64,000 nucleotides of DNA, taken from Rhizodiscina lignyota (Eukaryota > Ascomycota > Dothideomycetes > Aulographales > Rhizodiscinaceae). Under the pieces are notes generated by a model. That model saw only the letters and a program-made list of their open reading frames with translations. It made no database searches and had not been told where the DNA came from. Shown here one piece after another: positions 43,640-54,255 of the stretch (position 1 is the stretch's first letter; each line of letters opens with the position of its first letter). A program made the position numbers and the translations under genes. The DNA is taken from contig ML978131.1 of assembly GCA_010015805.1 (NCBI GenBank), positions 434,001 to 498,000 of the forward strand. The letters run 5' to 3'.

Positions 43640-46600
43640 ATGGGCAAACTCATCCGCCTTGAGCTTTTCAGTGCGTCCTTGAATCTATGTTGCGATGCTG
43701 GGGGTATGCGCTAATGCTCGGCAGACTTCAAATCTTATAAAGGTCATCACGTTCTGCAGTTCGGCGACTCGTACTTTACGTCTATCATCGGCCCCAATGG
43801 CTCGGGCAAGTCCAATTCGTAAGTCTCGATGCAATTTCTCCACTGTAGAAAAGTGGACACTGAACTCTGTATTACAGTATGGACGCGATCTCCTTTGTCC
43901 TAGGCATCAAGTCATCGCATTTGCGCTCCACCCATCTTCGCGATCTAGTCTACCGTGGACGTGTCCTGCGCACATCAAAGATTGGCGCAGATGGCGCTGC
44001 CACGGAACAGAATGGAGACGACGGCACCAACGGCGTGACAAATGGTCATGTTGATGGCGATGAAGAAGATGGCACACAGACCAGCAGTCAGAGGAACGAC
44101 CCCCAGACGGCCTGGGTTATGGCTGTCTATGAGGACGATGCCGGCGAAGAACAAAAGTGGAAGCGAAGCATCACTAGTGCCGGCCAAAGCGAGTACCGTA
44201 TCAACAACCGGGTCGTAGGCGCAAAGCAATACAATGAAGCGCTTGAAGCGGAAAACATCCTGATCAAAGCACGTAACTTTCTCGTCTTTCAGGGCGATGT
44301 TGAAGCAATCGCGAACCAGGCGCCGAAGGATCTGACGCGTCTGATCGAGCAGATCTCTGGCAGCGTAGAGTACAAAGCGGACTATGAACGTCTAAAGGCT
44401 GAAGCGGAGAAAGCCGGCGAAGAGCAAGCTTTTAAGCTCAATCAGCGTCGTGCGATCAATTCGGAGATTAAGCAGTATCAGGAGCAAAAGAGGGAAGCCG
44501 ACAGCTACCAACGCAAGGCTGAGGAGCGCGACCAAGCGCTAGTCACGCACGTGCTCTGGAAGCTCTATCACTTCCAGCGAGTCATGGACGAGTCTGGTGC
44601 CGAAATCGAGAAACATCAAGAGGAGCTCAAGGAGTTCCGTCGTGGGGTTGAGAAGTATGAGCAGCGTCTAGAGGACGCGCGGAAAGAACAGTCGAAGGTC
44701 AGCAAGGAGGTCTCCAAAGCTGAGCGCAATATCAAGCGCAAGGAGAAAGACATCGAAGAGAAGGAAAATAGCCTCGTCCCCATCGATGAGAAAATCGCCA
44801 TCTCGAACAGCAACTTGAAGAAATACGAATCGCGCATTGCAGAGATTTCGAAGGAACGCGATAGCCAGGCACGGAACGTTGATCAGCTCAAAAAGGATCT
44901 CTCCGCAGTCCAGAAGGCCCAAAGTAAATGGGAAGCAGAGTGGCAACAAGCGACGCAACAATCTGGCCGGCAATTAAGCGACTCAGATCTTCAGGATTAT
45001 AACAAACTTCGTACGCAAGTTACAAAGCGTACCGCTGCTGATCAAACACGCATCGACACGCTAACGCGCCAACTCAAGACTGACGAGGAGACCGCGAATA
45101 ACCTTAAGAGCAAAGTTGAATCTTCCCAAGCTCAGGCCACCAAGCTCGATGCGGAGATCCAGGACCTGCGCGAGCGACGCGATAGCTACAACAGCCAGTT
45201 CAAGCAAACTCAGAAAGACATTGACGCAAAAAAGAAGGAACACAATAATCTCACATCTGAGAAACGTCGTGCTGAGCAGATGCATAGAGAACTCGAAGAG
45301 AAGCATCTCGAGGTCCTGAGGAAGCTTCAGGAGGCCGACGATGGCAGGCGCGAGAGCGAGAAAGAGATTCGCGCTAAAGAAACGGTTGCCGCGATGAAGC
45401 GCATCTTTCCCGGTGTCCGTGGACGACTTCACGAATTGTGCAAGCCGAAACAGAAGAAATACGAGACAGCTGTGAGCACAGTGCTTGGTCGCCATTTTGA
45501 TTCTGTGGTGGTGGACACCGAAAAAGTGGCTAAGGAGTGCATCCAGTATCTTCGCGACCAACGTGTTGGCCAACTCACTTTCGTGCCCCTGGATACCATT
45601 CAAGTAAAGGCTGTCAATCCGAACCTGAAAGGCATGCACCGCGGAATGCGTTTGGCCATTGATACCATCGAGTATGACAACGTGGTGGAGCGCGCCATGT
45701 CGTATGCGTGCGGCAACGCGATGGTTTGCGATGACCTTAGTGTCGCGAAATATCTCGTGTTTCAGAAGAACGTGGAAGCCAAGGCAGTCACCCTGGACGG
45801 TGGCGTTATTCACAAGGCCGGTTTGATGACTGGTGGTCGTGGTCCGAACGACCGCAATGCTCGCCGTTGGGAAGATGCTGAAGTTGAGAACTTGCGACGC
45901 ATGAGGGACAAGTACTGGGCTGACCTCAATGCGCTGCCAAAAGCATCTCATGCAAGTGCAGAAGAGGACACGCTGCTTGCAGAATTGTCAGGCTTGGAGC
46001 ACAAACTCAGATATTATCAGGAGGAAGTCAAGGCCCTTGATCGAAATATAGAGTCTAAGAAGAAGGAGCATGCTTTTGTAAAGAACCAGCTCGACGAGGC
46101 CTCTCCAAAATACCACGACCAGGCACAGAGCGTACAGGCACTCAAAGACGCCTTGAAGGGCCATCAGGACACTGTCAGCGAAGTCGAGGACGAGGTATTT
46201 GCTGATTTCTGCAATCGTCTTGGGTATGACAGCATCCGCTCGTACGAAGTCCAGCAGGGCTCGTTACAACAAGAGGCTGCGCAAAAGAAACTCGAATTTA
46301 CGACACAGCGCACAAGACTTGAGAATCAGCTCAGCTTCGAGACACAACGACTTGAATCGACGAAAGAACGAATCAAGGCCCTGGAGAACCAGGCCAAGAG
46401 AGATGAGGATTTGATAGAAAGCCTTGAGACAGAGAAAGATAGCATCCAAAGCGAGCTAGATGTCCTCAATGACGAACTGGAGCAGCTTGAGAAGGAGGTC
46501 GAGAAGCTGAAGGAGCAGAACACTGAGAAAGCCGAGAACGTCGCCCAACAACGCCGCGAATTGCAAAAGCGCAGCAAGAACGTGGAGGCTACGCTCAAGA

Positions 46601-47636
46601 CTATCACAAGCCTGGAAGCTGAAGCTCAGAGAAATGCTGCAGGCAGATATAATCTTCTCAGGAAATGCAAGATTGATGAAATCAAGATTCCATTGACTGA
46701 GGAGTCAGAGAAGCTAGAGAGCTTGCCTTTGGATGACATGCTTGCGGGTGGCGAGGCCGATCCTGATGCTATGGATGTTGATGGCGACGATGACAATGCG
46801 GGCGTCGGCACTGCGGAAGTGAAAGACTATGGAATTGAGGTTGACTTTGATGAGTTGGACGATGACTTGAAAGAGGATGGGTCCGAAGCTCAAGAGTCAA
46901 ATCTTCTGGAAATCATCAACACCATTGCCTCCGAGCTTGAAAAGATGGCACCCAATATGCGCGCTGTTGAACGTCTCGAGGGCACGGAAAACCGATTGAA
47001 AACCACAGAACGCGACTTCGAATCTGCACGCCGCTCTGCTAAACGTGCAAAGGATGACTTCGAAGAAGTCAAGGAGAAACGACTTGAGCTCTTCGATAAA
47101 GCTTTCAATCACATCGCAGACCAAATCGGACAGGTATACAAGGAACTGACGCGATCACTCGCATTCCCCATGGGCGGCTCTGCTTATCTCGACAAGGAAG
47201 ACGATGATGAACCGTATCTTTCCGGCCTCAAATATCACGCAATGCCACCATTGAAGCGCTTCCGAGACATGGAGCATCTGTCTGGCGGTGAGAAGACAAT
47301 GGCCGCGCTGGCTTTGCTGTTTGCGGTGCACAGCTACCAGCCAAGTCCTTTCTTCGTTCTGGACGAGGTTGACGCAGCTCTCGACAACGCCAACGTTGCA
47401 AAGATTGCGAATTACATCCGCGACCATGCCGGTCCCGGCATGCAATTCATCGTCATCAGCTTGAAGACTGGGCTGTTCCAGTGCAGCCAGACGTTGGTGG
47501 GAGTCATGAGGGACCAAGTGGTCAACAGCTCGAGAACGTTGACTCTCGATGTGAGTTCCTTTCATACCCCCGAAAACGATTATTATTGCTAATGTCTTCT
47601 CAGTTACGGAATTATCAAGAAGTCGCAGTCAGATGA
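43640..47636 (+). CDS. SMC1: Cohesin subunit SMC1 (Psm1)
   Basis: Four exons (43640-43670, 43725-43818, 43878-47550, 47604-47636) encode 1276 aa, the normal size. Walker A GPNGSGKSN is at ~33-41. FVLGIKSSHLRSTHLRDLVY marks the SMC1 class. A long coiled coil, a hinge at about 545-700 (RGRLHELC ... GGVIHKAGLMTGG) and a second coiled coil follow. The ABC signature LSGGEKTMAAL is at ~1176 and Walker B FFVLDEVDAALD at ~1200. The last intron is needed to reach LTLDLRNYQEVAVR. SMC1 pairs with SMC3 and kleisin to hold sister chromatids together. An acidic insert (DVDGDDDN) lies in the second coiled coil. Confidence 0.96.
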
Positions 47637-48741
47637 TATATCTCTTTCGGTATACGCCACATTTCCTCTTCTGGCGTTCTTTCTTCTTCTCACTTGGTAA
47701 AGGGGACTACCCTTTGATGAGGAGAGCGTGGAGTTATGAGACGTCAAGTGTGAACGATTCCTCTTTCTATGAGCTTTACGATGACTAAGGCTACGTGATC
47801 TTAAGTTCTTAATTCTATTCAATGCAAGAGGACTTATACAGGATCCCTTCGAATTGACTGACTTTATTCTCCGCTCTTGCTCCCACTTAGCTGCAGCGGT
47901 TTCTGGTGCCTCGACGTGCGGTCTTGTGCATATTCGACCCCTCTATGCACATCTTGCTTCCAGTGCTCACGGATGCGTTCAACTGTCAGTCGGCTCGCTT
48001 TGCTGTGCTCCGCATTCCCCATGGCACTGTGTCATGGCGAGACCATACTTCCTGTTATAATGGTTTGCTTGAAGGAGAGAGGTAATGGAACCTGAAATTA
48101 GGTAGCTATGACTTGACACATGCCATAAGGATGACATTGATTCCAATGAATGTGCTGAGGAGCCAAGGAACGTCTTTGTCCGAATACATCTGCGAATTTT
48201 GACTTCGTTACATAAACGCCTCACTCCTCCTGTCGGTGAATTGATTATCGATTGAGCAGTCGCCGTTTTACATGTATGTGGTTCTGGATTAGTAAAAGAA
48301 TGCAATGTTAGACCAATGGAGACCAGGGTATCGCTTTCTTCATCAATTCTGCTGTCACCGGGTCGGTATATTATTCGTGGGCGAGTGAACGAAAGGTTTC
48401 AGCATTCAGCGCTAGGACCAAAGAGGAAATCGCCGATTCAAACTCCTTCATGTCCAAAGCTGCCGGCAGGATGCAAGCGACCAAGTCTCACCCGAATTCT
48501 CCGTAACGACCGTGAACAGAACTAAAATGGAGAAAGAGTGGCGAGGCCCTTCCTGCAATGCCATTGTTGTGGGGACTGATATCGTACTCCGTTGCCTCTT
48601 GGGGCGATTTCCCCGGACTGAGCAACGCGTGCAGTAGCTCGTATTCAAATCTCGCGCTCCTTCAGTCCAATATCGATATTGTCTTCTGCGTCTCTCGTTC
48701 AATTTCTGTCCATGTCAAGGCCTTCCCTATCGTGAGTCAAG
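47637..48741. other. Intergenic, 1.1 kb, upstream of the acyl-CoA synthetase
   Basis: No gene was recognised. It holds the SMC1 3' flank and the promoter of the first gene in the beta-oxidation cluster. No clear TATA box or shared motif was found. Confidence 0.5.
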
Positions 48742-50608
48742 ATGGTTGTACTACACAAAGGCGACAGATTGCAGTTCATACCTCGCCATGTTGGACCAAA
48801 TGTCCTGCCCCAGTAAGAAAGTCCAGGAAGCCTATGCCTAGACAGTGCACTTACGGATATGCTTCAGATTCTTGCTCTTCGAAAGAATGGTGAGATGGGC
48901 AGCTCTCCAGCCACATCTTATAGCAGTAAAGGACTTGACCTTTGGTCACACTGCGAGTTACGCTCAGCTCCTCACCGATATCCTCGCAATGAAGAATGCT
49001 CTTCGTTCGAAATTGAGTCCCGATTTGATCAAAAAGCTTGACAACGACGAAGAAGTTTTCATCAATCTTCTCGCAACTCCAGGCTACGAGTTTACGGTGG
49101 GTTTCTTGGGCATAGTTGCTCTTGGGGCAGCTGTATCGCCGTTGTGTACGTTTGATTCAGATTTATCACATGCGCTTATCGGATCTTTGCTGACTACTTT
49201 CCAGCACCAGAATGGCCAGCTAAAGAGGCAGCTACATTGGTGAATCGTGCAAGTGCATCGGCTCTATTATCGACGCATAATTGCTTGCCAAAAGCAAAAG
49301 AAGTTGCTCAAATGGTATCCTCAACCACGAACCCTAGTTATTACTGCGTGGAGGTAAAGCCGTATATCATGAATCCTCCTTTACCTACCGATCAAATACA
49401 CATCAGCTCCGGTCTTTCACTTGATCTTGACGGATCTGGCCTCATCATTTTCACCTCCGGCACAACTGGACCACCCAAAGGCGCTGTTCGACGCCGGTCA
49501 TTCTTCATCGACCACTGCATGCACGTTGCGGATACTTTTGGCCTCACCACTGGCGAAACTGTGCTGCATCAGCTTCCAGTGCACCATATCACCGGCGTTG
49601 GTTTCACTCTCTGTCCTTTCCTGCTCTCCGGCGGCTGTATCGAGTTCAAGACTGGCGGGTTTGACACTGTTTTCACCTGGGAGCGGATTTCCAAGGGCGG
49701 GCTTACATATTTCTCTGGCGTACCCACGATCTACATGCGTCTAATGCAATATTACGAGCAAAACCTGGCAACCCTACCCCCTGAGAAACTTAAGCCGTAT
49801 CTCGACGGTATCTCCGGATTCAAGCATCTGATGTGCGGGACAAGCGCATTGCCGCGGCCTCTGCAAGAGAAGTGGACCAAGTTAAGAGGCGGAAGGAGGA
49901 TCATGACTCGTTACGGTGGTACAGAGTTTGGTAGTGGATTCGTTGTACCCCCCGGAGCTGATGATTGCCCGCCAACGTCGGTTGGTATTGTCACTCCTGG
50001 TGTCGACCTGAAACTGTCTGAAGGCGACGAGGGTGAGATTCTGATGAGGAGTCCCACAATGTTTGCACGCTATGTAAACGATCCTGCGGCGACAGCTGCG
50101 GCGCACACACCGGACGGATATTACAAAACTGGAGATATTGGACGAAGAGAAGGCAAATACTACTACATTCTCGGCCGTGCTTCCGTTGACAGTAAGTGGT
50201 TCCATCTGATTGAAAATGCCGCGATGCTTATTCATGACAGTCATGAAGTCTGGAGGCTACAAGATATCAGCGCTCGATGTTGAGCGAGAGATACTTGGAT
50301 TGCCTTACATTTCGGAGGTCATGGTCTGTGGTGTGGAAGATGAAGAATTTGGCGAACGAGTTGCTGCTGCGATTGTGCTGAAAGGGAGGGAGGACTTGCC
50401 CATCGACGACCTGAGAAAAGACCTTCGGAGCTCGCTACCAGGTTACCAGATGCCAACACTTCTCAGAATTGTGAAAGATATACCAAAGAACGCCACAGGA
50501 AAGGTTATGAAGAAGCAATTGCGGCCACAAGTGTTTCCACCCGGGGGCCATCCAGACATACAACGCTGGGTCAGGCCAGCGAAGAGAGCCCCGGAATCGC
50601 GAATTTAA
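48742..50608 (+). CDS. AMP-dependent acyl-CoA synthetase, ACSF3/malonyl-CoA-synthetase-like, PTS1-like tail
   Basis: Four exons (48742-48812, 48868-49145, 49205-50191, 50241-50608) encode 567 aa. The first exon was found by phase; it gives MVVLHKGDRLQFIPRHVG and joins FLLFERMVRWAALQPH, as expected for the family. The AMP-binding loop is FTSGTTGPPKGAV (~199-211), then YGGTEFG (~353), YKTGDIG (~423) and the hinge plus SGGYKISALDVEREI. The C-terminal catalytic Lys is in NATGKVMKK (~533). It activates a carboxylic acid as an acyl-CoA with ATP. The protein ends ESRI, and SRI resembles a peroxisomal PTS1 tripeptide. It is convergent with the hydratase (174 bp) in a four-gene cluster. Substrate is unknown. 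Confidence 0.88.
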
Positions 50609-50782
50609 GTCACTGGAATATGAAGAGACTTGGATCACTGATCCTTCCTACATTTTGTAGAGTAAATACCTCAGACATAGATGTGTAGTCCCAACGGACT
50701 TGTTGAATAGTCGGTCAAATTGCGTAGCTCCTATATCAAGCAATGACCTTCTAATATTTCAATGCGCATTCTCAAGCTCTGC

Positions 50783-51591
50783 CTACAACTTCAGCTTTGG
50801 CCTCCTGTTCGTCGGTCTGCTGTGTACATAGCTCAACTTTTGAAACTTCTCTGCGGCGTCTCCGAGCAGCTCGTTGCGCAGGACGCCATACACACCCATC
50901 TTCGACTTGCTCTTCCACTTCTCTGCGTATTGCAAAGCGACATCGAACATCTGCTCTGGTTCTGCGATCGCATCTACAACGCCGTCTTGGAAAGCTTCCT
51001 TGCCCGTAAATTTGTGCGCCTCCAACAGCACTTTCCTCGCAACCTGCGGCGCCAGCTTCGCTCGTAACAACGAGCCCATACCATCAAAGTGCAGACCCAG
51101 ATTTGCCGGGGGCATCGAAAAGAAACCTCGGCGAGAGTTCATAATTCGGTAATCGTGAGACATTGCAAGAAGGCAAGCGCCTCCAAAAACGTGGCCGGTG
51201 ATGAGCGCAATTGTTGGATACGGGAAGTCCACAATTGTGTGGAGGAGGGGATAGAAGCCATCGGAGCTGGTGAACGCAGAGCTGTCGCGCTCGTCAAGAT
51301 CAAGTCCCTGACTTAACCATTACTTTTTATTTTTTTATTTGTGAGTCGAACATCTTCTCTTACAGTTGTGAAATATTTGTAATCGTTTCCCTTCAGAATC
51401 ACGGCGCCATCAGAATCGGGCCCACCCTCCTTGTTACCTCCCAATTCGTTTTGAATGTCGTGGTAGACCTTTATCATCTTTTGGCAGTATTTTACATTGA
51501 GCCGGTTTTCTGGTCCGCGTTTCATAGTAATGACGAAGATGTTTCCCGGTCGTCGCTCGACCAAAAGGTCGTCTCCGTACGAAGCCTCCAT
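50783..51591 (-). CDS. Enoyl-CoA hydratase/isomerase family protein, peroxisomal type
   Basis: Two exons (51591-51364 and 51307-50783) encode 250 aa. The splice rebuilds KYFTTGLDLDERDSS, the first oxyanion-hole segment. The second oxyanion-hole region is ALITGHVFGGACLLAMSHD, and RIMNSRRGFFSMPPANLGL follows. These are hallmarks of crotonase-fold enzymes of the Eci/Dci type. It would hydrate or isomerise enoyl-CoA in beta-oxidation. The C-terminus is RPKLKL; LKL is a weak PTS1, and PKL just before it is the tail reported for the Alternaria Akt3 enzyme. The start MEASYGDDL was chosen because upstream codons look like leader, although the frame stays open to 51957. It shares a 433-bp divergent promoter with the acyl-CoA oxidase. 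Confidence 0.88.
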
Positions 51592-52024
51592 CTTGCTGTT
51601 GTTGATGGTGGAGCTGCCAACCTGACTGACGTGAAAAGAAGCTACATAGAATTCCTCGGCACAGCACGCAAGTCTATCAATTGCTGGTCTTACTGCGCGG
51701 TCAAGGCCTTCCTCGCGTGACGTCCGGCTATCGCGTCGAGCTCCGTGTGGGGAAAGGTGGATAAGTGCCGAGAAATGTCGCAAATTTACCGTTTTGGGGA
51801 AAATCCGAACCCCAGATCTGCTTCGACCCTGCATCTTCTCCGATCCACTTTCCTGTAATCGCCGCAATGGGGAGTTGGCCGGCGATTTTCGGCGACTGAG
51901 GCTCATCAGCTCATCCTCACGTCGTGGCCGGCTGAGCAGTTCATCATGAAGAGACAAATAGCTTTATATAGGGGCAGTATAGAGAGTCTCTGAATCGAGC
52001 GGACGGAAAGTCAAATGTGAGGCA
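51592..52024. promoter_or_regulatory. Divergent promoter of the hydratase and the acyl-CoA oxidase
   Basis: The 433-bp spacer drives both genes outward. It holds TTTATATA at 51963-51970, only 55 bp before the oxidase ATG. It also holds one CCTCGG at 51654-51659, the core known to be bound by FarA/FarB-type regulators of fatty-acid catabolism. A single 6-mer in this length is not significant by itself. Confidence 0.5.
51963..51970 (+). promoter_or_regulatory. TATA box of the acyl-CoA oxidase gene
   Basis: TTTATATA ends 54 bases before the ATG at 52025. This implies a very short leader. Confidence 0.45.
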
Positions 52025-54024
52025 ATGGAGAAGAGAAACATCAGCAACGAGGTGCATGAGACACCACTTTCGACTTTCCTTTGGGGTGGGAAGGACCGGA
52101 TACAGAGACGCAAGCAGGTTGTCAAAGCACTGACTTCGAACCCAATCTTTTCAAACTACCCGCCACCCGGATCGTTGGCTCGTAAAGAATCATGGACCAA
52201 GGCAGTGCATCAGGCGAAGGAACTCATCGCGATCAGCTTCAGGGAGAAATGGACTCATGAACAATTCCGAGATGCTGTTCGAATGTTTGATGGCATGTTG
52301 CCAGTCCAGCCACAATATCGCATTTTCCTTTCGAATCTAGAGAGACAAGCCTCAGATGAACAGAAGGCAGAGTGGGTCCCAAAGGCTGAGCATTTCGAAA
52401 TATTCGGCTCATACTCGCAAACCGAATTAGGCCATGGATCGAACGTGAAGGCTATCGAGACGACTGCTACATTTGACAAAGAGACGGACGAGTTTGTCAT
52501 CAATACTCCATCGGTCAGTGCCACTAAGTACTGGATTGGCACGACCGGCATCTGGGCAACTCATTCGCTCATTGTTGCAAAACTCATCATCGATGGGAAG
52601 AACTACGGCAATCATTTGTTCTTTACGCAGCTTCGTGACCTCAACACGCAGAAGCTTATGCCAGGCGTGGAAATTTACGAACTTGGTCCAAAGGCTTTCC
52701 AAAGCATGGTTGGTGTTGACAATGGTGCCATGCAGTTTCATAATGTCCGCGTTCCACGGTCACAAATGCTCTCTCGAAACGCCCAGGTCAAACGAGACGG
52801 TACTTACGTACCCCCAAAGAACGTGAAGCATTCTTACGGTTCCATGATCACGGTTCGGGCCATCATGGCTGAGATTACTGGATACGATCTGTTGAAGGCC
52901 GTCGCTGTAGCTTTTCACTACACGACATTCCGAAAGCAGTTCCAGCAGAAGGGTAAGAGCGAGGAAACCACTGTGTTTGACTATGCTAGCGTCAGATACC
53001 GCTTGCTGCCACTTCTAGCACAAGGAACCGCGCTTGTCATTGTGGGCCAGCATGTGAAAAGGAAGTTTGATCAGTACACCGAGGCCATGGTCAAGACCGG
53101 AGATATATCAGGCCTTGAGGACATCCATTTGCAGACTGTTGGTGCCAAAGTTTATGCAACGCATATCGCTGCGCATGGCATTGAAGTTTGCAGAGTAGCT
53201 TGCGGAGGTCACGGCTTCAACGCCTTGTCCGGATTTGGTCGAATGTACGCCAATTCAACGAAGGATCTCACTGTTGAAGGTGACAACTATGTCATCTCTC
53301 AACAAGTGCCGCGTGCGATTCTCAAACACTACGATGCAAAGTCGGAAAACTCTGTTCCTAGTCTCTCTTACCTTTCTCTTCTGAGGGAGGCTCAGCCGAA
53401 GCAGAAACTGTCGGTTCGCTCGAAATCTGACTGGTTCGCTTTAGAGAATCAGCAGTGGGTGATGGAGAGGCGACTAGCACATCTCGTAGAGCAACACATT
53501 CGTGCCACCAAGGCTGGAAAGGACACGAGCTTTTCGGTGCATGAGTTGACAATGGCACACAGCGATTACACTTACTGGAGAGGCCTCTGGGAAGTGATTC
53601 CCTCCGTCGACTCCTCCATTGCGGAGCCTTTGAAGGCCATTGGACAAGTGGTACGTCTTTCCATTCGAAACTATATACATGGATGCTGATATTTGTACAG
53701 TTCTCTTTGCATATTTTGCAGCATGCACATAAAGACTTGTTCGGCGAGTACGCCTTGTCTGCAGCTCAGCGTGACTCGCTCGCGGATGCGTATGACGACG
53801 CCGTCCAGGACCTGGCTAAGTATGCCAGAGACGTCATAGATGGATATGGCTTTACAGAATGGGAGATGGATAGTGCGTTAGCAAAGGCGAAGGACACGCC
53901 ATATGAAGCGTTGTTCAAGGGGGCTCAGGCGAGCGAAATGAATCATTTGCAGCATCTGTGGCCATTTATTATCTCGGTGAGGAACGTTTGGAAGGAGGTC
54001 CAAGCCGAGAAGGCCAGACTGTAG
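52025..54024 (+). CDS. Peroxisomal acyl-CoA oxidase with PTS1 (ARL)
   Basis: Two exons (52025-53650 and 53701-54024) encode 649 aa. It carries out the first, FAD-dependent step of peroxisomal beta-oxidation, making trans-2-enoyl-CoA and hydrogen peroxide. The FAD/acyl region has GSYSQTELGHGSNVKAIET and TKYWIGTTGIWATHS. The loop GGHGFNALSGFGRMYANS leads to the catalytic Glu in TVEGDNYVISQQ (~418). The C-terminus AEKARL fits the PTS1 consensus (A-R-L). It is somewhat shorter than common fungal Aox proteins (about 690-710 aa). It is divergent from the hydratase and 231 bp upstream of the Zn2Cys6 regulator. Confidence 0.95.
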
Positions 54025-54148
54025 TCTGCAGATTGAACTCTATGTAAAATTTAATCAACCGATCTTCCAATCTGCTTCACTATCACACGATATCTTGCCA
54101 TCTTTGTGGGCTGTAAATTCTAACTTAAAGGGGTTAGCGTTGTTATTG

Positions 54149-54154
54149 CCTCGG
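54149..54154. promoter_or_regulatory. CCTCGG site before the Zn2Cys6 gene
   Basis: One CCTCGG lies 102 bp before the ATG at 54256. It is a possible FarA/FarB-type site that would suggest autoregulation. It is only a 6-mer. Confidence 0.25.
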
Positions 54155-54255
54155 TGGAAGCGTCCCGGTGGAGCAGCGTTATCTCACCGTTCACGCCGCA
54201 TCCGGCGGGAACAGCGATAACCAATACAGAAGGATGACTGAAAGAACAACGCCAG

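Noticed and set aside
45061-45951. 296-codon minus-strand frame inside SMC1
   Set aside because: It is antisense to the SMC1 coiled coil and hinge, with no domain of its own.
48433-48450. GATTCAAACTCC, similar to a tRNA T-loop
   Set aside because: No matching anticodon arm, D-loop or acceptor stem nearby. No tRNA could be folded by eye.
51592-51957. In-frame 122-residue N-terminal extension of the enoyl-CoA hydratase
   Set aside because: Crotonase-fold proteins of this type begin close to the LLVERRPGNIFVITM strand. The extension overlaps the shared promoter and looks non-coding.
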